Under the pieces are notes generated by a model, which was given only the letters and a program-made list of their open reading frames with translations, was not told the origin of the DNA and searched no databases. This document shows, piece after piece, positions 25,216 to 38,300 of a stretch of DNA of 64,000 nucleotides; position 1 is the first letter of the stretch, and every line of letters begins with the position of its first letter. The position numbers and the translations under genes were made by a program. The stretch comes from Brachionus manjavacas (Eukaryota; Rotifera; Eurotatoria; Ploima; Brachionidae). The stretch is taken from assembly GCA_019054805.1 (NCBI GenBank), contig JAHQIY010000001.1, positions 558,001 through 622,000 of the forward strand, given 5' to 3'.

Positions 25216-25579
25216 AAAAAAAATTTAAAAATAAAATGTAATAAATAAGACAAAGTTTAAGTGTTTCCTAAAAAATTGAATGAAATATCTAATTTTAATT
25301 TGAAATATTAATTTTTTTTAATTTCAATAATTATTATTCATTTTGCGCTCCTTTTTTTAAAATAAAATAAAATCTATTTTAATATGATTTGAGGAGTAGT
25401 TCTAGGATTTTTCTGTTTTTCTCACTCGATAGATGTTGCTACATCATACCTGTTAGTATGACATGATTTTGAGTCAAGTTACTTGAAAGCATTATTTACA
25501 CTAGAAACAATAAATGAGGAACAATCAGTACTTAAAAAGACGCATCTTAGCAAAGCAGAAAATTTATATTATCTTTTTA

Positions 25580-25960
25580 AAAAAGTCGAATTTTTTTTTC
25601 TGGATAAGATCTTTTAGAGTAAATGCAAATGAACGCTTGAGTGATCAGTTCAGTTTGTTTTTTAGCGTTTTCATAAATGACATTAAACAAACAGTTAATG
25701 CTCTCTTCTTTTTGCTGATAATTTAGCTCCTTTTTTCATTTTTAATAAACAAGCAAGCCTCGACCATACGACAAATAAATGTCTAAAAGGAATTGAATAA
25801 TAATGGCTTTTCAAATGGAAAATGAAAATGTCATGTCACTTGATCTTTAAAAAAAAATAAACTTTAAAATCAATCTGGAGGAAGTCTTTATAAATCCTTA
25901 AAAGGATCTATTTTAGACTATTCTTTTCCTTGTTTAAATCCATTATCAGAAATCAACATT
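25580..25960 (+). pseudogene. Non-LTR reverse transcriptase fragment
   Basis: The frame from about 25,610 reads RVNANERLSDQFSLFFSVFI then NDIKQTVNALFF. This corresponds to the V.V.G..S....GVPQGSVL.PLLF..FINDI region with the GVPQGS part deleted. Further on, after frameshifts, come NKQASTIRQIN and WLFKWKMKMSCHLIF, matching the W...W...N..K....F block after the FADD box. The catalytic aspartates are not preserved. Confidence 0.55.
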
Positions 25961-28815
25961 TAAACATGACCAAGCTATCAAATTTTCTTCTTTATATTTT
26001 TATTTGATTGTAATTTTCTCTTTTTTTTAATCTAAATGAGATATAAAAAATTAAATAACAGTAACCAAATTAGAAAAAATCGAACTTCTACCTGAATCTA
26101 GAATTGACTATGAACACTGCGTCCATCTCTTGTCTGTCTTATCTTGAATACCATTGTAATACATGAATAAAAAGTAAACTTTGTCTATGGGTTTTTAGAA
26201 AATATACTTAGATAAAATTTCGATAGTAAAAATATTCTATCTTTGTATGATCATTACCTAGAAACTAAACTAAATAAAACTTGCTATCTACTTCTTTTTT
26301 ACTCAACTTGACTATTGAAATTTAAGGAATTAGCACTTGTGTTTGTAAAAATTATCATGAACCATATCAATCCTAAAATTGACAAATTTTTTTTTCAAAT
26401 CTTTTTTTTTACAAATGAATAAATAAAAATTGTTATTGTTCTTAGAAAGGATATCAGTCCGTAATTAATAAGCAATTTTTGGCCTTATCAATCAGGACAT
26501 AGGAGGTGAAATAAAAATTTATCTAAACATATTTCCAAAAACAATCTTTAGCTTTATCTTTATTTGGTTTGATAATTTTTTTTGCCACCATAAATGGTCA
26601 CAAACTATAAATCATTTAGAGAAAATCCTAGAGAATCAATTCATGAAAATCTTTAAAGCAAGCTAAGATTGCTGAATGAGTAACAACCATACGAATCGGC
26701 TGTTAACGTAGCTTTTGGAACAACTTTGGTAACTACTGCTCTTTGTAATTTTTATTTATTTTTACCAACAATTATGCCAGATTCGGCGATGACAAAAAAA
26801 TCAAATCTAAAAATATAAGAAATTTTTTTAATAATATAATTAAGGCAATATAAGGACAATTTTTTTTCCCACAAATTCAATAAGTACAAACTTTAAAAAA
26901 AAAAAACATAATTAAAAAGTTGTAAATTTTATTTTTAATTTATTGTGTTTGTTGGTTTATTCTTTCTAAGTCAAATTTGGAAATACAGATACGGTTCGCC
27001 GTCAAGGCACGTAGGCTTTTTTCTAATATAAGAATAAATTAATCTGATGTCTTTTATTAAGCAACTATACTAAGTCATTGAAAGTGACAAAAATAGTTTT
27101 AATTTATTAGTTAAAATAGTCTTTTATTAATAGGGTCAAGAGATTGGAAATCGAAATAAATTTGAGTGATATTGAAAACAATCAAAAATAAGAACCAAAA
27201 ATTAATAAGCTATTATTTTTTTATTTACAAAAAATATTAAAAAAAAATTAGTTTTTAAATTCTAGTTTCTTTTGAAGATCATTATGAGACCATGAGGGCA
27301 TTATTTAACTATGCTCAAATCTATTTATAAATTTATTTGGATTTTAAATAATTTTTCTTTTAAATTTTTTTTACAATACTATATTTTTTGTTGACTAAAA
27401 AATATATTTATCATTTTGAGCTGAATCAATTCGAGTTTTGAAGCTTTTAATTTCAATTTTACTTATAATACTTATATTATTTTACTTATTTTACTTTTAC
27501 TTATCCTTGGAAAATTTATTCTAGGAATGCACAATAAGATCTTTTGAATAAATAAAAGATTGTAAATAAATTAGAATTATGTCATGGAAAAATTTAAAAA
27601 TGTAAAGCAAAAAAATTATTGCGCTCTTCAAATGGTCATTTTGAAGAAAAAAGAGCTAATATGAATTAAAAGATTCTTTATTTTCTAAAAAAATTAGTGA
27701 AAATAAATTGTTAATTAACTTGGATTAGAAAAATTTTAGAAAAATTTTTTTTTAAATCCGATTTCAAAATAATCAATTATAAAAACTAAGCTAAAAATAA
27801 TTATTATCATTTTTAAGAATTTAATTTTTTTTAAATATTAAAACAAAAACTTTATTAATAGAAAAAATTATCAATCTATAAATTTGCATTCTATTAATAA
27901 AAATTAAGACTAAATATTAAACGTGAATTTTAAAAAATAAATTAATTTTTTTTAGACTAAAAATTAGAATCAAAAAAATTCTTCTAAAACAAAAATATTT
28001 GGAATTTTGAAGTTAATGATCAATGCAAAACATCATTTCAATTAAAAGAGTTTATTTATAAATATCAAAATTGATGTTTGAATTATGCTTTAAATTGTAG
28101 ATTTAAAAAATTAATCAATTTTGAAAGAACATTTCCTCAATTTATTGATGACATCGATTTTTAGGGAGTATTAAAAAAAGCTAGACAAAATTAAAACAAT
28201 TAAAATAATAGCTTAATTTAAATATAGCTTTATTAAATTGAAATTTAATAGCGATTAAGGCAATGTCAAGATTTTTTGACATTTTTGAGGAAAAAGAAGA
28301 TTCTAGGCAATTATAATAGAAAAAAAATTGATTATTTTTTTGTTAGTTTAGCTTTGATTATTAAAATTTTAATTAATTGATTTATTGATGAACTTTTTTG
28401 AAATTTTTCAAATAATTTTTTTTGAACTTGCTAATTTAACCTTGCTTTTTTGATTATCACAGAGGCCGAATTTTAAAATTTAAGATTAAAACTGATTTTT
28501 TGTTAAGTTTATTTTGATTTTTCTTTTTCAAAAATTTAAGTTGGAAAGATCGATCTTTTCATTCTATATTTTAATTTCATTTTGAATGCTAGACACAAAT
28601 ACTTATGAAATAATAAAAACTCGAAATATCTTTAAACAAATCATTATTTTTACTAAAAAAAATTTTTTTTGTTGGAATACACAAAAGATGTCAAATATTT
28701 AAAAAAAAAAAAAAACATAGTGAAAAAAATTTTTCAATAAAAAATAACACATCGTAAATATTTAAAATAGTGCTAGAAAAAATTGATTTTATTACATGAG
28801 ACCAAAAAAATTAGC
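25961..28815. other. A/T-rich gene-poor stretch
   Basis: No coding frame, RNA gene or transposon end recognised on either strand. Short homopolymer runs dominate. A GATACGGTTCGCCGTCAAGG patch at about 26,989 stands out as less A/T-rich but is too short to interpret. Confidence 0.6.
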
Positions 28816-28817
28816 AG

Positions 28818-29005
28818 AGTAAGACCGGTCTACCAGTCGTGGGGAACACTAGCCTGATTGATCGGTTGCCAAGAGGCTGGAAAGCATCTTGAGCCGGAGG
28901 CGAGTGACCGCACTTAACCCACATTTAGAGCTGTGTGCCATCCAGCGATCGTTCTAATTCGAATCGCGCATACGCTCGGCCACTCTTCAACATGCTAATT
29001 AGCGC
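28818..29005. other. Isolated GC-rich island upstream of FNIP
   Basis: About 185 bp of balanced base composition, from GAGTAAGACCGGTCTACCAG to GCTAATTAGCGCGCATT, sits in A/T-rich DNA about 380-560 bp before the FNIP start codon. Neither strand has a long open frame and no known RNA structure was recognised. It could be a promoter or 5' UTR exon of FNIP, an RNA gene, or a piece of a repeat. Confidence 0.4.
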
Positions 29006-29382
29006 GCATTATGATTCAAAAAATGCTTGAACTAGAAATTTCAAAATTCATAAATAATATTGTAAACATTTTTTTTCTATTTCTACTAGTTGGATTAGAT
29101 CCAAAATTTATAGTATTTGATTTATAGAGAGAGAAAGAGAGAAAAAATTTCAATTTTCATCATAAGGCATGTTTCCAACCCTCACACACACACACTCTTT
29201 TTTCTTCTCTCCAAACATTTTTCTTTCATTCTTCCAACAAATTCCTCCAAACAAAAACGCAATTACACCTTGAATTACGTTTTTTTTGTCTATTTCTGAC
29301 ATTGCATGTGATCATTTAGATAAATCGTTATGTAAATTAGAGATCCAAATTGATGATTGATTAACAGACAAACAAACAAACA

Positions 29383-32300
29383 ATGGCCTCAATATTGGAG
29401 AGATATTCGAGCAAGCAGTATGAGACAAAGACGAGCAGCGGCGAGCACGTGCCCAAGTACGGCAAGCCGTTCAAAGAGAACCAGATGCGGGGCGGCACCG
29501 GGGCCGTGAAGACGACGCGGCCCATGAGCCTGAAAAAGGCGAGCGCGGCGGCCGACCCGGCCTCGCTGCGTTTGCGCCTGCGCTTGCTGGTCTTTGTGGA
29601 GAGCTCGGACGGCTCGCGCTCCAACATATTCGACTCGGAGCGGCACAGGGCGCCCAAGCTGAGCCGCTCGGTGCCCAGCGGCGCCCACCCGGCCTCCAAA
29701 CTCGACAACGAGATGCGCATGGTCTTCGGCAGCTTTCCCATGAAGATCTCGAACAACACGGCCATCAAAGTCCACAGTCTGAAGAACTCTAACAAGGCCA
29801 TGATCAGCAACGTGTTCACCTACTACGACAACTCTCGTCTTGAGACTTGTTTTTGCGCCAACGACGACGACAAGTCCGGCACGGCGTCGCCAGTCTCCGT
29901 CTCGCTCGCCTCCAACACCATAGCCATCAAAAAGCCGTCGCTCGCCTCCTCGTCCATTCAGTCGTGCTCGTTCAACTCGAACAACAATTGCGGTCCGCAC
30001 GTGCACTCGCTGTCGAGCAGTGTGCCCACTGGCATGTTCTACGGCTCCTATGCCGGCATGTACAAGCGTTTGATGCGCTCCGTAAGCAACAGTTTGATCA
30101 GTGACTCGACCACTGTTCAAAATACAAGCATTGTTGAGTCCAACGAGGAATTGAACTTTGAGTTCAATGCGGCACACAATTTCGATGCCAAAAATGACCC
30201 GAACGAGCCCGAGCGAAGGTCGCTGTCCGCCTACAGCAACAATGGAAGTGTTTGCATGCATCAGTCGCTGTGCGAAAAATGTGTAAGTAAATTTTGGAGT
30301 TTTTTTTTTGTGAGCCATTCGGTTGCCATGGCAACCGTAGGTCAATTAATTTTTTTGCAGAAAAATTTTGATTTAATTTTTTAATTAATTTATCATGGCT
30401 TAAAAATAAAAAAATGAATAGAAAAAATATTTTTTAAGTAGCCCAGAATTAGAATAAAGTGTAATAGAGAATAGGTAAATTGGATTAGAAAAGACTTTAC
30501 CTTTTTTGATGTTCAGATAGGCAAATTTAAGTGGAGAAAAAATTGATCGCTATTTTTTTGAATTTTTTTGTTCATAACGATCAAATAAAATACGATAATT
30601 ATTTAATAGCGAAGAAGTGATAAAGACAGTTTATTTTCTGGAGCGTTTTTGTTTTTAAAAAAATTAGGAATGGTCTCTGAACATTAATAATTTAGAATCT
30701 ATATCTTTTAGCTTTAATATGAGCTAAAATTTATTTTTTCTGAAATATTTTAGAAACAAAAAGCATGCTTTTAAAGTCAAACACTAGCTTTTATTGAACT
30801 CTCCGTTCTACATGATGTTGCTCTTAATGTATCATTATAATATAAATATTTTTATGTATAACGGACAATCTTATCATGATGCACAAAATTTAGTTCAGAT
30901 AACTTGATCCATTGTAAAGTTATTTAAATAAAACCGAATAAGGATCATTTTTTGTCTTTTTGAAAATTTGCTTAAAAATCCTAGTTTATTTGCAATAACT
31001 TTTGAACTAACAGTTACAATTAAATAATCTATGTAGAATTTTAATCCTTGTTAAATTATCTTTTAGAAAGTATATAAATCAAATCTTGAAATCAAAGCTT
31101 GCAAGGACACGGGGCTTTTTTACTAGGGGTCAAGGTTAAATCGCCTTTTTGAAGGCACACATTAATAAAAAAAAAAGATAACTATTGTTTTATCTAATTA
31201 AGATCTTAGATTATTAATGTTCAAAATTTCAGCACTATTCCATTCCTATTTTTTTTAAAAACAAAAGCGCGCCAAACTTTTTTGAACACCCGTTCAACCA
31301 TTTTACAATTAAGTAAAATTAAGTAGTGTTATATACATAAAGATGGTTAAGATTATTTAACATACAAAATTCGATTAGGTAAAAAAAGTATTTAATCCAG
31401 TCATTTAGTCCAGAATTGTTACATTCAAAGCAACAAAAAAATATTTCGACATGTAACAAAAATATCTCAAAACTTAAAAATGAAAATTTAATCTGTCAAT
31501 TTAGATCCAGCTAAATGTTAATCGCAAGTTATTTTTTAATTGACGATTCAGGTTATAAATTAAAAATTAATATCTAGTTGGCATTTTAGATACGGGGCCG
31601 GTGAATTTTTTAGCTTATTTTTTTCTACATGTTAAAAAAGAAGAACCGCTGAATAAATTTTTTATTTCTTTAAATTTAGATAGAAAAAAGATGGTTTTTA
31701 AGATTTTTTTTCTCAATTGATTTTTAATCTAATTAAATGTTGAATTGTACATTTTGACAATAAAAAAAAATTTGCTTGTAAAAAAAAAAATAAAATGAAC
31801 TAAAAATAAACTTTGATTTTTTTAATCGAGAATTTTTATATATAAATAATAATCTCATTTTGAAGCCTGTTAAAAATTAGCAATGGAAACAAAGTTTATG
31901 TGACGAAAAATTCAATGAAAAATTAGTTTCTGAGAATATGTTGAGAAATGGCAGAATAAAATCAATAATAGATCCAACTAAATGTTAATAAATTATTAAA
32001 TTGACAAAATAATTATTATTATTATCATTTAGATCTCATGAGTAGAAAAATTAATTTATAAAAAAAATTTTATCGAATTTAGTTTGAGACAATTTTCGGG
32101 TCACCACTTTCACTCTTAGTTTAGTATTAAAGTTATTTGAATTGAAAATTAATATTCTCTTTATTTTTTGTGCGTAGTAGTAATTAGAAAAATCAATAAA
32201 GCTCAACAAATTTAATTAGAGTAATCATTAAGTTAATAAAATCGATTAAAAAAAATTATTTTTTTTTTATTTAAATTAGATGAAATTTTTTAGGAACATA

Positions 32301-35300
32301 ATTTGTGCTAGAAAATGCACAACCAATCTAACATTTAAGCTTGTTTCGATTTTCTAATAAAATACGTTTGACTATCATTTTTGATATATTTTTTTATCTA
32401 AAATATAGTTTGGGATGGAATCCCAAACTATATAAAAATGGTTGTTTGGAGTGAAATTTAGTCCTTCCTTTCAACCCCTTGCTTGAATTAACATATTTAA
32501 AAAAAAAGTAAATTAGTTTTTTAAAATGCAAATGGCTATCATTTTTAAGTTATTAATAAAAATTAAAACTAATTAAAATTTAAAATAAACGCAAAAGCTG
32601 CGTATTTTTTAAATTTTTTGATTCTTTTTTTCATTAAATTTCAATTATAATCATGATCTGATTTTTGGTACTCTTGAAGAATACTTGTTAATACTATTTT
32701 AATTTTTAGAAATATAAAATGGTTTCTTTAAGCAAAAAAATTATATTTTCAAACAATTACGCATTTTTGACGTATGCCGGTGCTAAAAAAAAAATTGAAA
32801 TGCGGTGCTTCTAGTGTTAATGAAAAGAAGTAGATTTATTTATTTATTTTTTTTGATTCTGAAATTCGTATTTTAATGCGTCATTAAGACTTGAATTTAA
32901 GACAACGTGAAAAAATAAAAAACTTTCTTACCATGCATTAGGTCTTGATGGTGCATCAAGACTATTACAACATGTTTCCTTATTAAAAAATGTTTTAGTA
33001 TGGGCCTGATAAATGACAATTATGACAAGCATGAAAATTCGCTTAATTATTTAATTAAGTTGAATAAATGAAATAACTATTAAATTAATAAAGGATATTT
33101 TTTAAAAAAGGATTGATTATTAATTAATGAATTAATTAGCGAAAATTTTTTTTATCAATTTTCTAAAAAGATTAATATTTATTTGAAAAAAACAATATAA
33201 GAGATTCAAAAAGGGATAATTTATTTATCTAAATAACAATTGATAGAAAGGAATTTAAAAAATGATGAATAAATACTTAATAATTAAAAAAAAAAACGAA
33301 ATTTTTTTTAAAGATTAATATTTAATTTCAGAATAAATTGAGATAAAAGAGAATAAAATAAAAATAATTTTTTTACATAATTATTAAATTAGTACAAGAA
33401 AAAAATCTCAAAAAAAAAGCCTAATAATTACTTTATTATTTAATCATAAAATTAGTGAAAGAGAATTATTTTCAAACATTAATAATTATAAAATAAAATT
33501 ATTAAAATTTATCAAAAAAAATAAATTAATAATTCCTTAATTATTAAATCAATAACATAAGTATTATTAGTAAAAGAGATTTAGTTAAAGAAAAGATAAA
33601 TAATTTACTAATCATTAGGTAATTAAAGAGATTTTTTTTAAACGATTAACATTTAATTTCAGAATGTATTCAGATAAAAGAGAATTAATTATAAAATTCA
33701 TTTATTTACATAATTATTAAATTAGTTTAAAAATAATTAAAATAATAGATTAATAATTAATTAATCATTAGATTATTATGTTAAAAAAAATGTATTTAGT
33801 ATAAATTAAGATAAAAGAGAATTAAAAATAAAAATAATTTTTTTGCATGATTATTAAATTAGTTCGAGAAAAAAATCTCAAAAAAAAAGCCTAATAATTA
33901 CTCAATTATTTTATCAAAAAAATTAGTGAAAGAGAAATTAGAGAAATTTTTTTTTTCAAGCATTAATAATTAATATATAAAACTATTAAAATTGATCAAA
34001 AAAAATATATTAATAATTCCTTAATTATTAAATCAATAATATAAGTACAATTAGACTAAGTAAAAGAGATTTTTTTTTACAAAACAAAGAGTAAAAATTT
34101 TACAAACTAACAAATTTTTCTTAAAAGATCGAAAACAATCAATATCCAAAATACAAGATCGGAGTGGCGATTTTGTACTGTTTGCCAAGCTCTAGCCGTA
34201 AGCGCAACGGCTCTCTGTCGACAAGCAGTGCGGGCCTCATCAGCCCGGGTCCGTGCTCGCCACAAAAAACATCGCCCCAATCGCCGCCCGTCTCATCGCC
34301 ACTCGCCCATTCCAACTCAATAAACATCGACCAGTCCAAAGCCAAAAAGTCCTTCGACCACCAAATAGACATGTTTCCGAGCAGCGAAACGCCATCGTCC
34401 AGCACGTCCTCCTCCCCCAGTCCACACACACCGCCCTCGTCCAACAAGCCTTGCCTCGCCTCGCTCATCCGCGACAACGACCACTTCTACGAGTTCCTCT
34501 TCTCGCACTTGCCGCTCATCGAGCACCAATTCAAGCACCTGGTGGACAAGATAGCCTCGAACCTGGCCAGCTATTTCGGCTCGGTCAAGCATGCCAAACG
34601 CATGTCGATAGTGAAGAGCAGCAGTCAAGCGGCCACTTCGTTCAGCCAGCGTCTCATCGGCCAATTCGACGAGTACGAGCGCAAGTTCAACTTGCTGTAC
34701 TCGTCGCCGCGGCTGCCCAGCCCTGCCTGGCTCGGCCTGGTCAAAGCCAAGTCGACGCCGCGCCACCAAAGAGACCAGCACGCGTCCTCCTCCCTCAGCA
34801 ACACCCTAATCAACCACTTTGTCCACTTGAACTCTCTGCACAAGCGAGCGGCCGCGTCGCCCACTCCGTTCGTCCTGCTGAACAAATTCGAGTTTAGAAA
34901 AACTGTGCTCAAGAGCGAAAAGGCGTCGGCTGAGGCCAGAGAGCGCCTCTTTTTCAAAATTTTCCTCTCCACGCTGCTCAAGCACCATCTGAGCTGGGTG
35001 TACACAGTGCTGCCTGCCGCCAACGAGCTGCTCGCCCACCACCCGAGCTGCTTGCGCAAGCAGCAGGCGAATTGGACGCGGCTGCTCGAAAAGACCAACC
35101 CGTACAACCCGCTGTGGGCCCAGCTGAGCGACTTGCACGGCGCGGTCAACCAGCCGCTCAAGCTGGTCAGATGCGTGGTGCTGGGCAAGAATCGGCCGCT
35201 GGTCGAAAAAATTCTGTTCGTGTGCAGCTATTTTATGCGCTGTGGCAGCTCGAGCTACTTTGACGTGCAGGCGGACTCGTTCGACTTCGACAAGCTCAAG

Positions 35301-38300
35301 AGCGACGACTCGTCCATTCGCATCAACTTGCGCCAAATGTCCGAGATCAAGTTCGACCCGATAGCGCATTTGAGCAGTGTGCTGAACTCGTCGGCGATCT
35401 CGTCGTCGTCGGGCAGCCGCTCCGCGTCCACAGGCTCCGTGTCCGCCTCGCCCTTTGGCAACAACTTGTCGCCAGTGAACAAGTGTGACAAGACGAGCAA
35501 TGCACACGAGCTGCCGCTCATCGGCTCCAAGCTCAAGCACAATGTGTCCAGGTCGACTCGCATGCAGGACAACTTCGGCTACTCGCTGCTGGCTGCCTAT
35601 TGTGAAGAGTTTGTGTTCGAGTTTGTGCTGCACGGCACCGCCGACAACTCTTTTTTGGACACCCTGCACCAAAAACTTGTCTTCAGCAAACTCAACTCTA
35701 TTCTCGACTGCCCGCTAACCGAGTCCGTGTACATAGTCATAGATGCCGATCAATTGTAAGTGGACTTTTTTTTTATTTTTTTTTTTTTTTCTTGATTAAT
35801 AAATATTTTTGCTGGTTTGTATTAATGGCAGACTTGCTTAAATGTCACCAAAAAAAATGTATTTTAAAGCTCTTTTTAAATTTAAGAAAATTTTACTTTT
35901 TAATAAATTTTTTAGTTAGAGCCCTAAAAATTGATTTTAATCAACATTAAATATTTGACTTTTGAACAGCTTAGTTTTACGGTTTCACATTTTTTCTTTT
36001 TTTTCTTTCTTTTCTTTTACATTTTTTCCTTGTCAGGGTCTTAAGAATAACTTATTTTCAAAAATCAAATTTTTCTTTTGAACAACTCTGCTTTATGGTT
36101 TCACATTTTTTCTTTTTTTCTTTCTTTTCTTTCTTTTCTTTTTTCTCCTTGTCAGGGTCCTAAGAATAACTGGGTCTAGTGGAATTTGTGAACAATTGTT
36201 CACGAAAAAATGTGACCATGAGTATCAAGTCCAAAATGTGAACAAAATGTTCACATAATCTCTGGTCACATATTTGGTGACCAAAATAGATAAATAAAAA
36301 AATAAAAAAAATTTTCGTGACCAGTTTTTATTTTTTGTGAACATTAATTTTAGAAAAGTTTAATTTTAAATTCAAATGAAAAAAAAAACTTTAAAAATTC
36401 CAATGTCATTTTTTTTTAGTTTTTATGTTTTATTGCCATATTTTGGCAGATTTCAAATACAGTATCTTTGTTGATTTTTTGATCAGAAGTTAAATCAATA
36501 TCTGAATTTTTTTTAGAATTAGTTAATTTGTCTTTTGAACAACTCTGCTATCGAAATTATGGTTTCACATTTTTTCTAAACATTTTAAAGTATAGTTTAA
36601 TGACTTTGACTCTATGACATTTTGGCATTTTGAAGTTAAATCCAAAAATGTTAAATCTCTGCACTCATTATTTTTATTAATTACAAATTATTTAATAAAA
36701 TTAAAAATTGATTTGATCATTTTGAGAATCAAGATTGATAATGAACTTCAAAATGCCAACTTTTGAACATCTCTGTTTTGTAGATTCACAATTTTTTCTT
36801 TTTGTTTCATTGACCTTTTCTAATGATAAATGATGTAATTATTTTCTGTACTGAACTAAAGCTCCGTTTGAATAAAATAAAAATAAACTTTGAAAAGTTA
36901 TATTAAAAAAAATATTTTGATTTAACAATTTAATAAATATTTCTGTATAAACAAAGTTTAAAAAAAAAACTTGATTTAAATGAATTTCAAAGACTTTAAA
37001 ATTTTTCCTTCCTTCAATTTATTTTAAATATTTTTATGATCTATTCATATTAGTTTTATTTTAAATTCATGAAAAAAATTATAAATTTTCTATTAATTAT
37101 AAAATTATATTTTACTATTGTCAAACATTTGGGTTTTAAAATTTAAGATAAATTATTTTCGTTACATGAGTATATAGCAAAGTTTTGTCTTAGTTAATTA
37201 AAGAGAAGAGTTGGCAAATTAACGCTCCGCGAGCTCATCTATTCTAGGCTACAAATTATTTTCGTACTAAAAATAATTAAATTCGTAGCAAAAAATATAA
37301 AAATAAAAGCAAAAATTCATTAGTAAAGTAGCAAAATAAATTTGATCATTATCATTTTCATTTGAAAGCGGATCTTGGTTGATTGATTGAGCCATTGAAA
37401 TTGGAAATTCGTAGTTAAAACTTTGTTGTTTTTTCTTTTGCTGCCCAAGAATAACCTTCAAATTTATTTTTAATCATATCAAGGGCTTGATTGTAAGTTT
37501 CAAAGTCAGCATGATGATTATAAACTCTGCTTGCTTTTCTTGCTTTTTTAACGGGAATTTCTTCTATTTCGGTATCATTTTCGGTGTCCTCTTCATTTCT
37601 TTGGGTCACGAGAATTGATGTGGATGAAGATTCGGTATCGCTCATTTTTAGTTTTTAAATTTTCAGATTTGTATATTTAAATTCCAAAATTTTTTTACAT
37701 TATATACATTAATAAGTGATATATCAATTATATTGAGTAATTGATAATTGAGTAGTTATCAATCAAAAATTAAATTAATTTATATTTACTATTGAAAAAA
37801 TACTTTTGCTACTAATTAATTTATTTTACTATTAACAACCTTTTTTTACTACTTTTTTATTTAATTTACTACGTGTAATATTTGTTACGATTTTTTATTA
37901 AATTTGCTACTAGTTTAATTATTTTTGCTACTGGATTAAATAGTAGCCATCTATTCTATGATCATTTTTTAAGTGAGAAAGTTGATGCCAACCTTCATGA
38001 TTTAAGATTTCAGTGGTTTTGTCGAATCTAAGTTTTTGTATGCTTCTTATTGCTGAGTTTTGGATGACTTGAAGTCAACAGACTAAGTGTTCCGAAATTA
38101 TGTTAATTCATGGAAAATAGTTGTTGAATTAATTTAAATAATTTTAATGTAAAATGGTTTACATGTCTTTTAGATTTAAAATCAATTGGTTTATTTTTTG
38201 TTAAGTTTCTTTTGCAATTTTGTTATTCCAAATATACACTATAAATGAGATTTTTGAGAATTAATATTAAGTTCATTGACCAAAAAAGTTTAGTTTTTTA

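Noticed and set aside
29389-30345. 318-codon open frame antisense to FNIP exon 1
   Set aside because: It is a mirror of GC-rich third positions in FNIP exon 1; its composition is abnormally rich in Arg, Gly, Val and His, and it has no recognisable domain.
34806-35672. 288-codon open frame antisense to FNIP exon 2, and a 214-codon plus-strand frame at 34,253-34,897
   Set aside because: Both overlap the conserved FNIP coding frame and have low-complexity Arg/Gln/Pro-rich translations with no family match.
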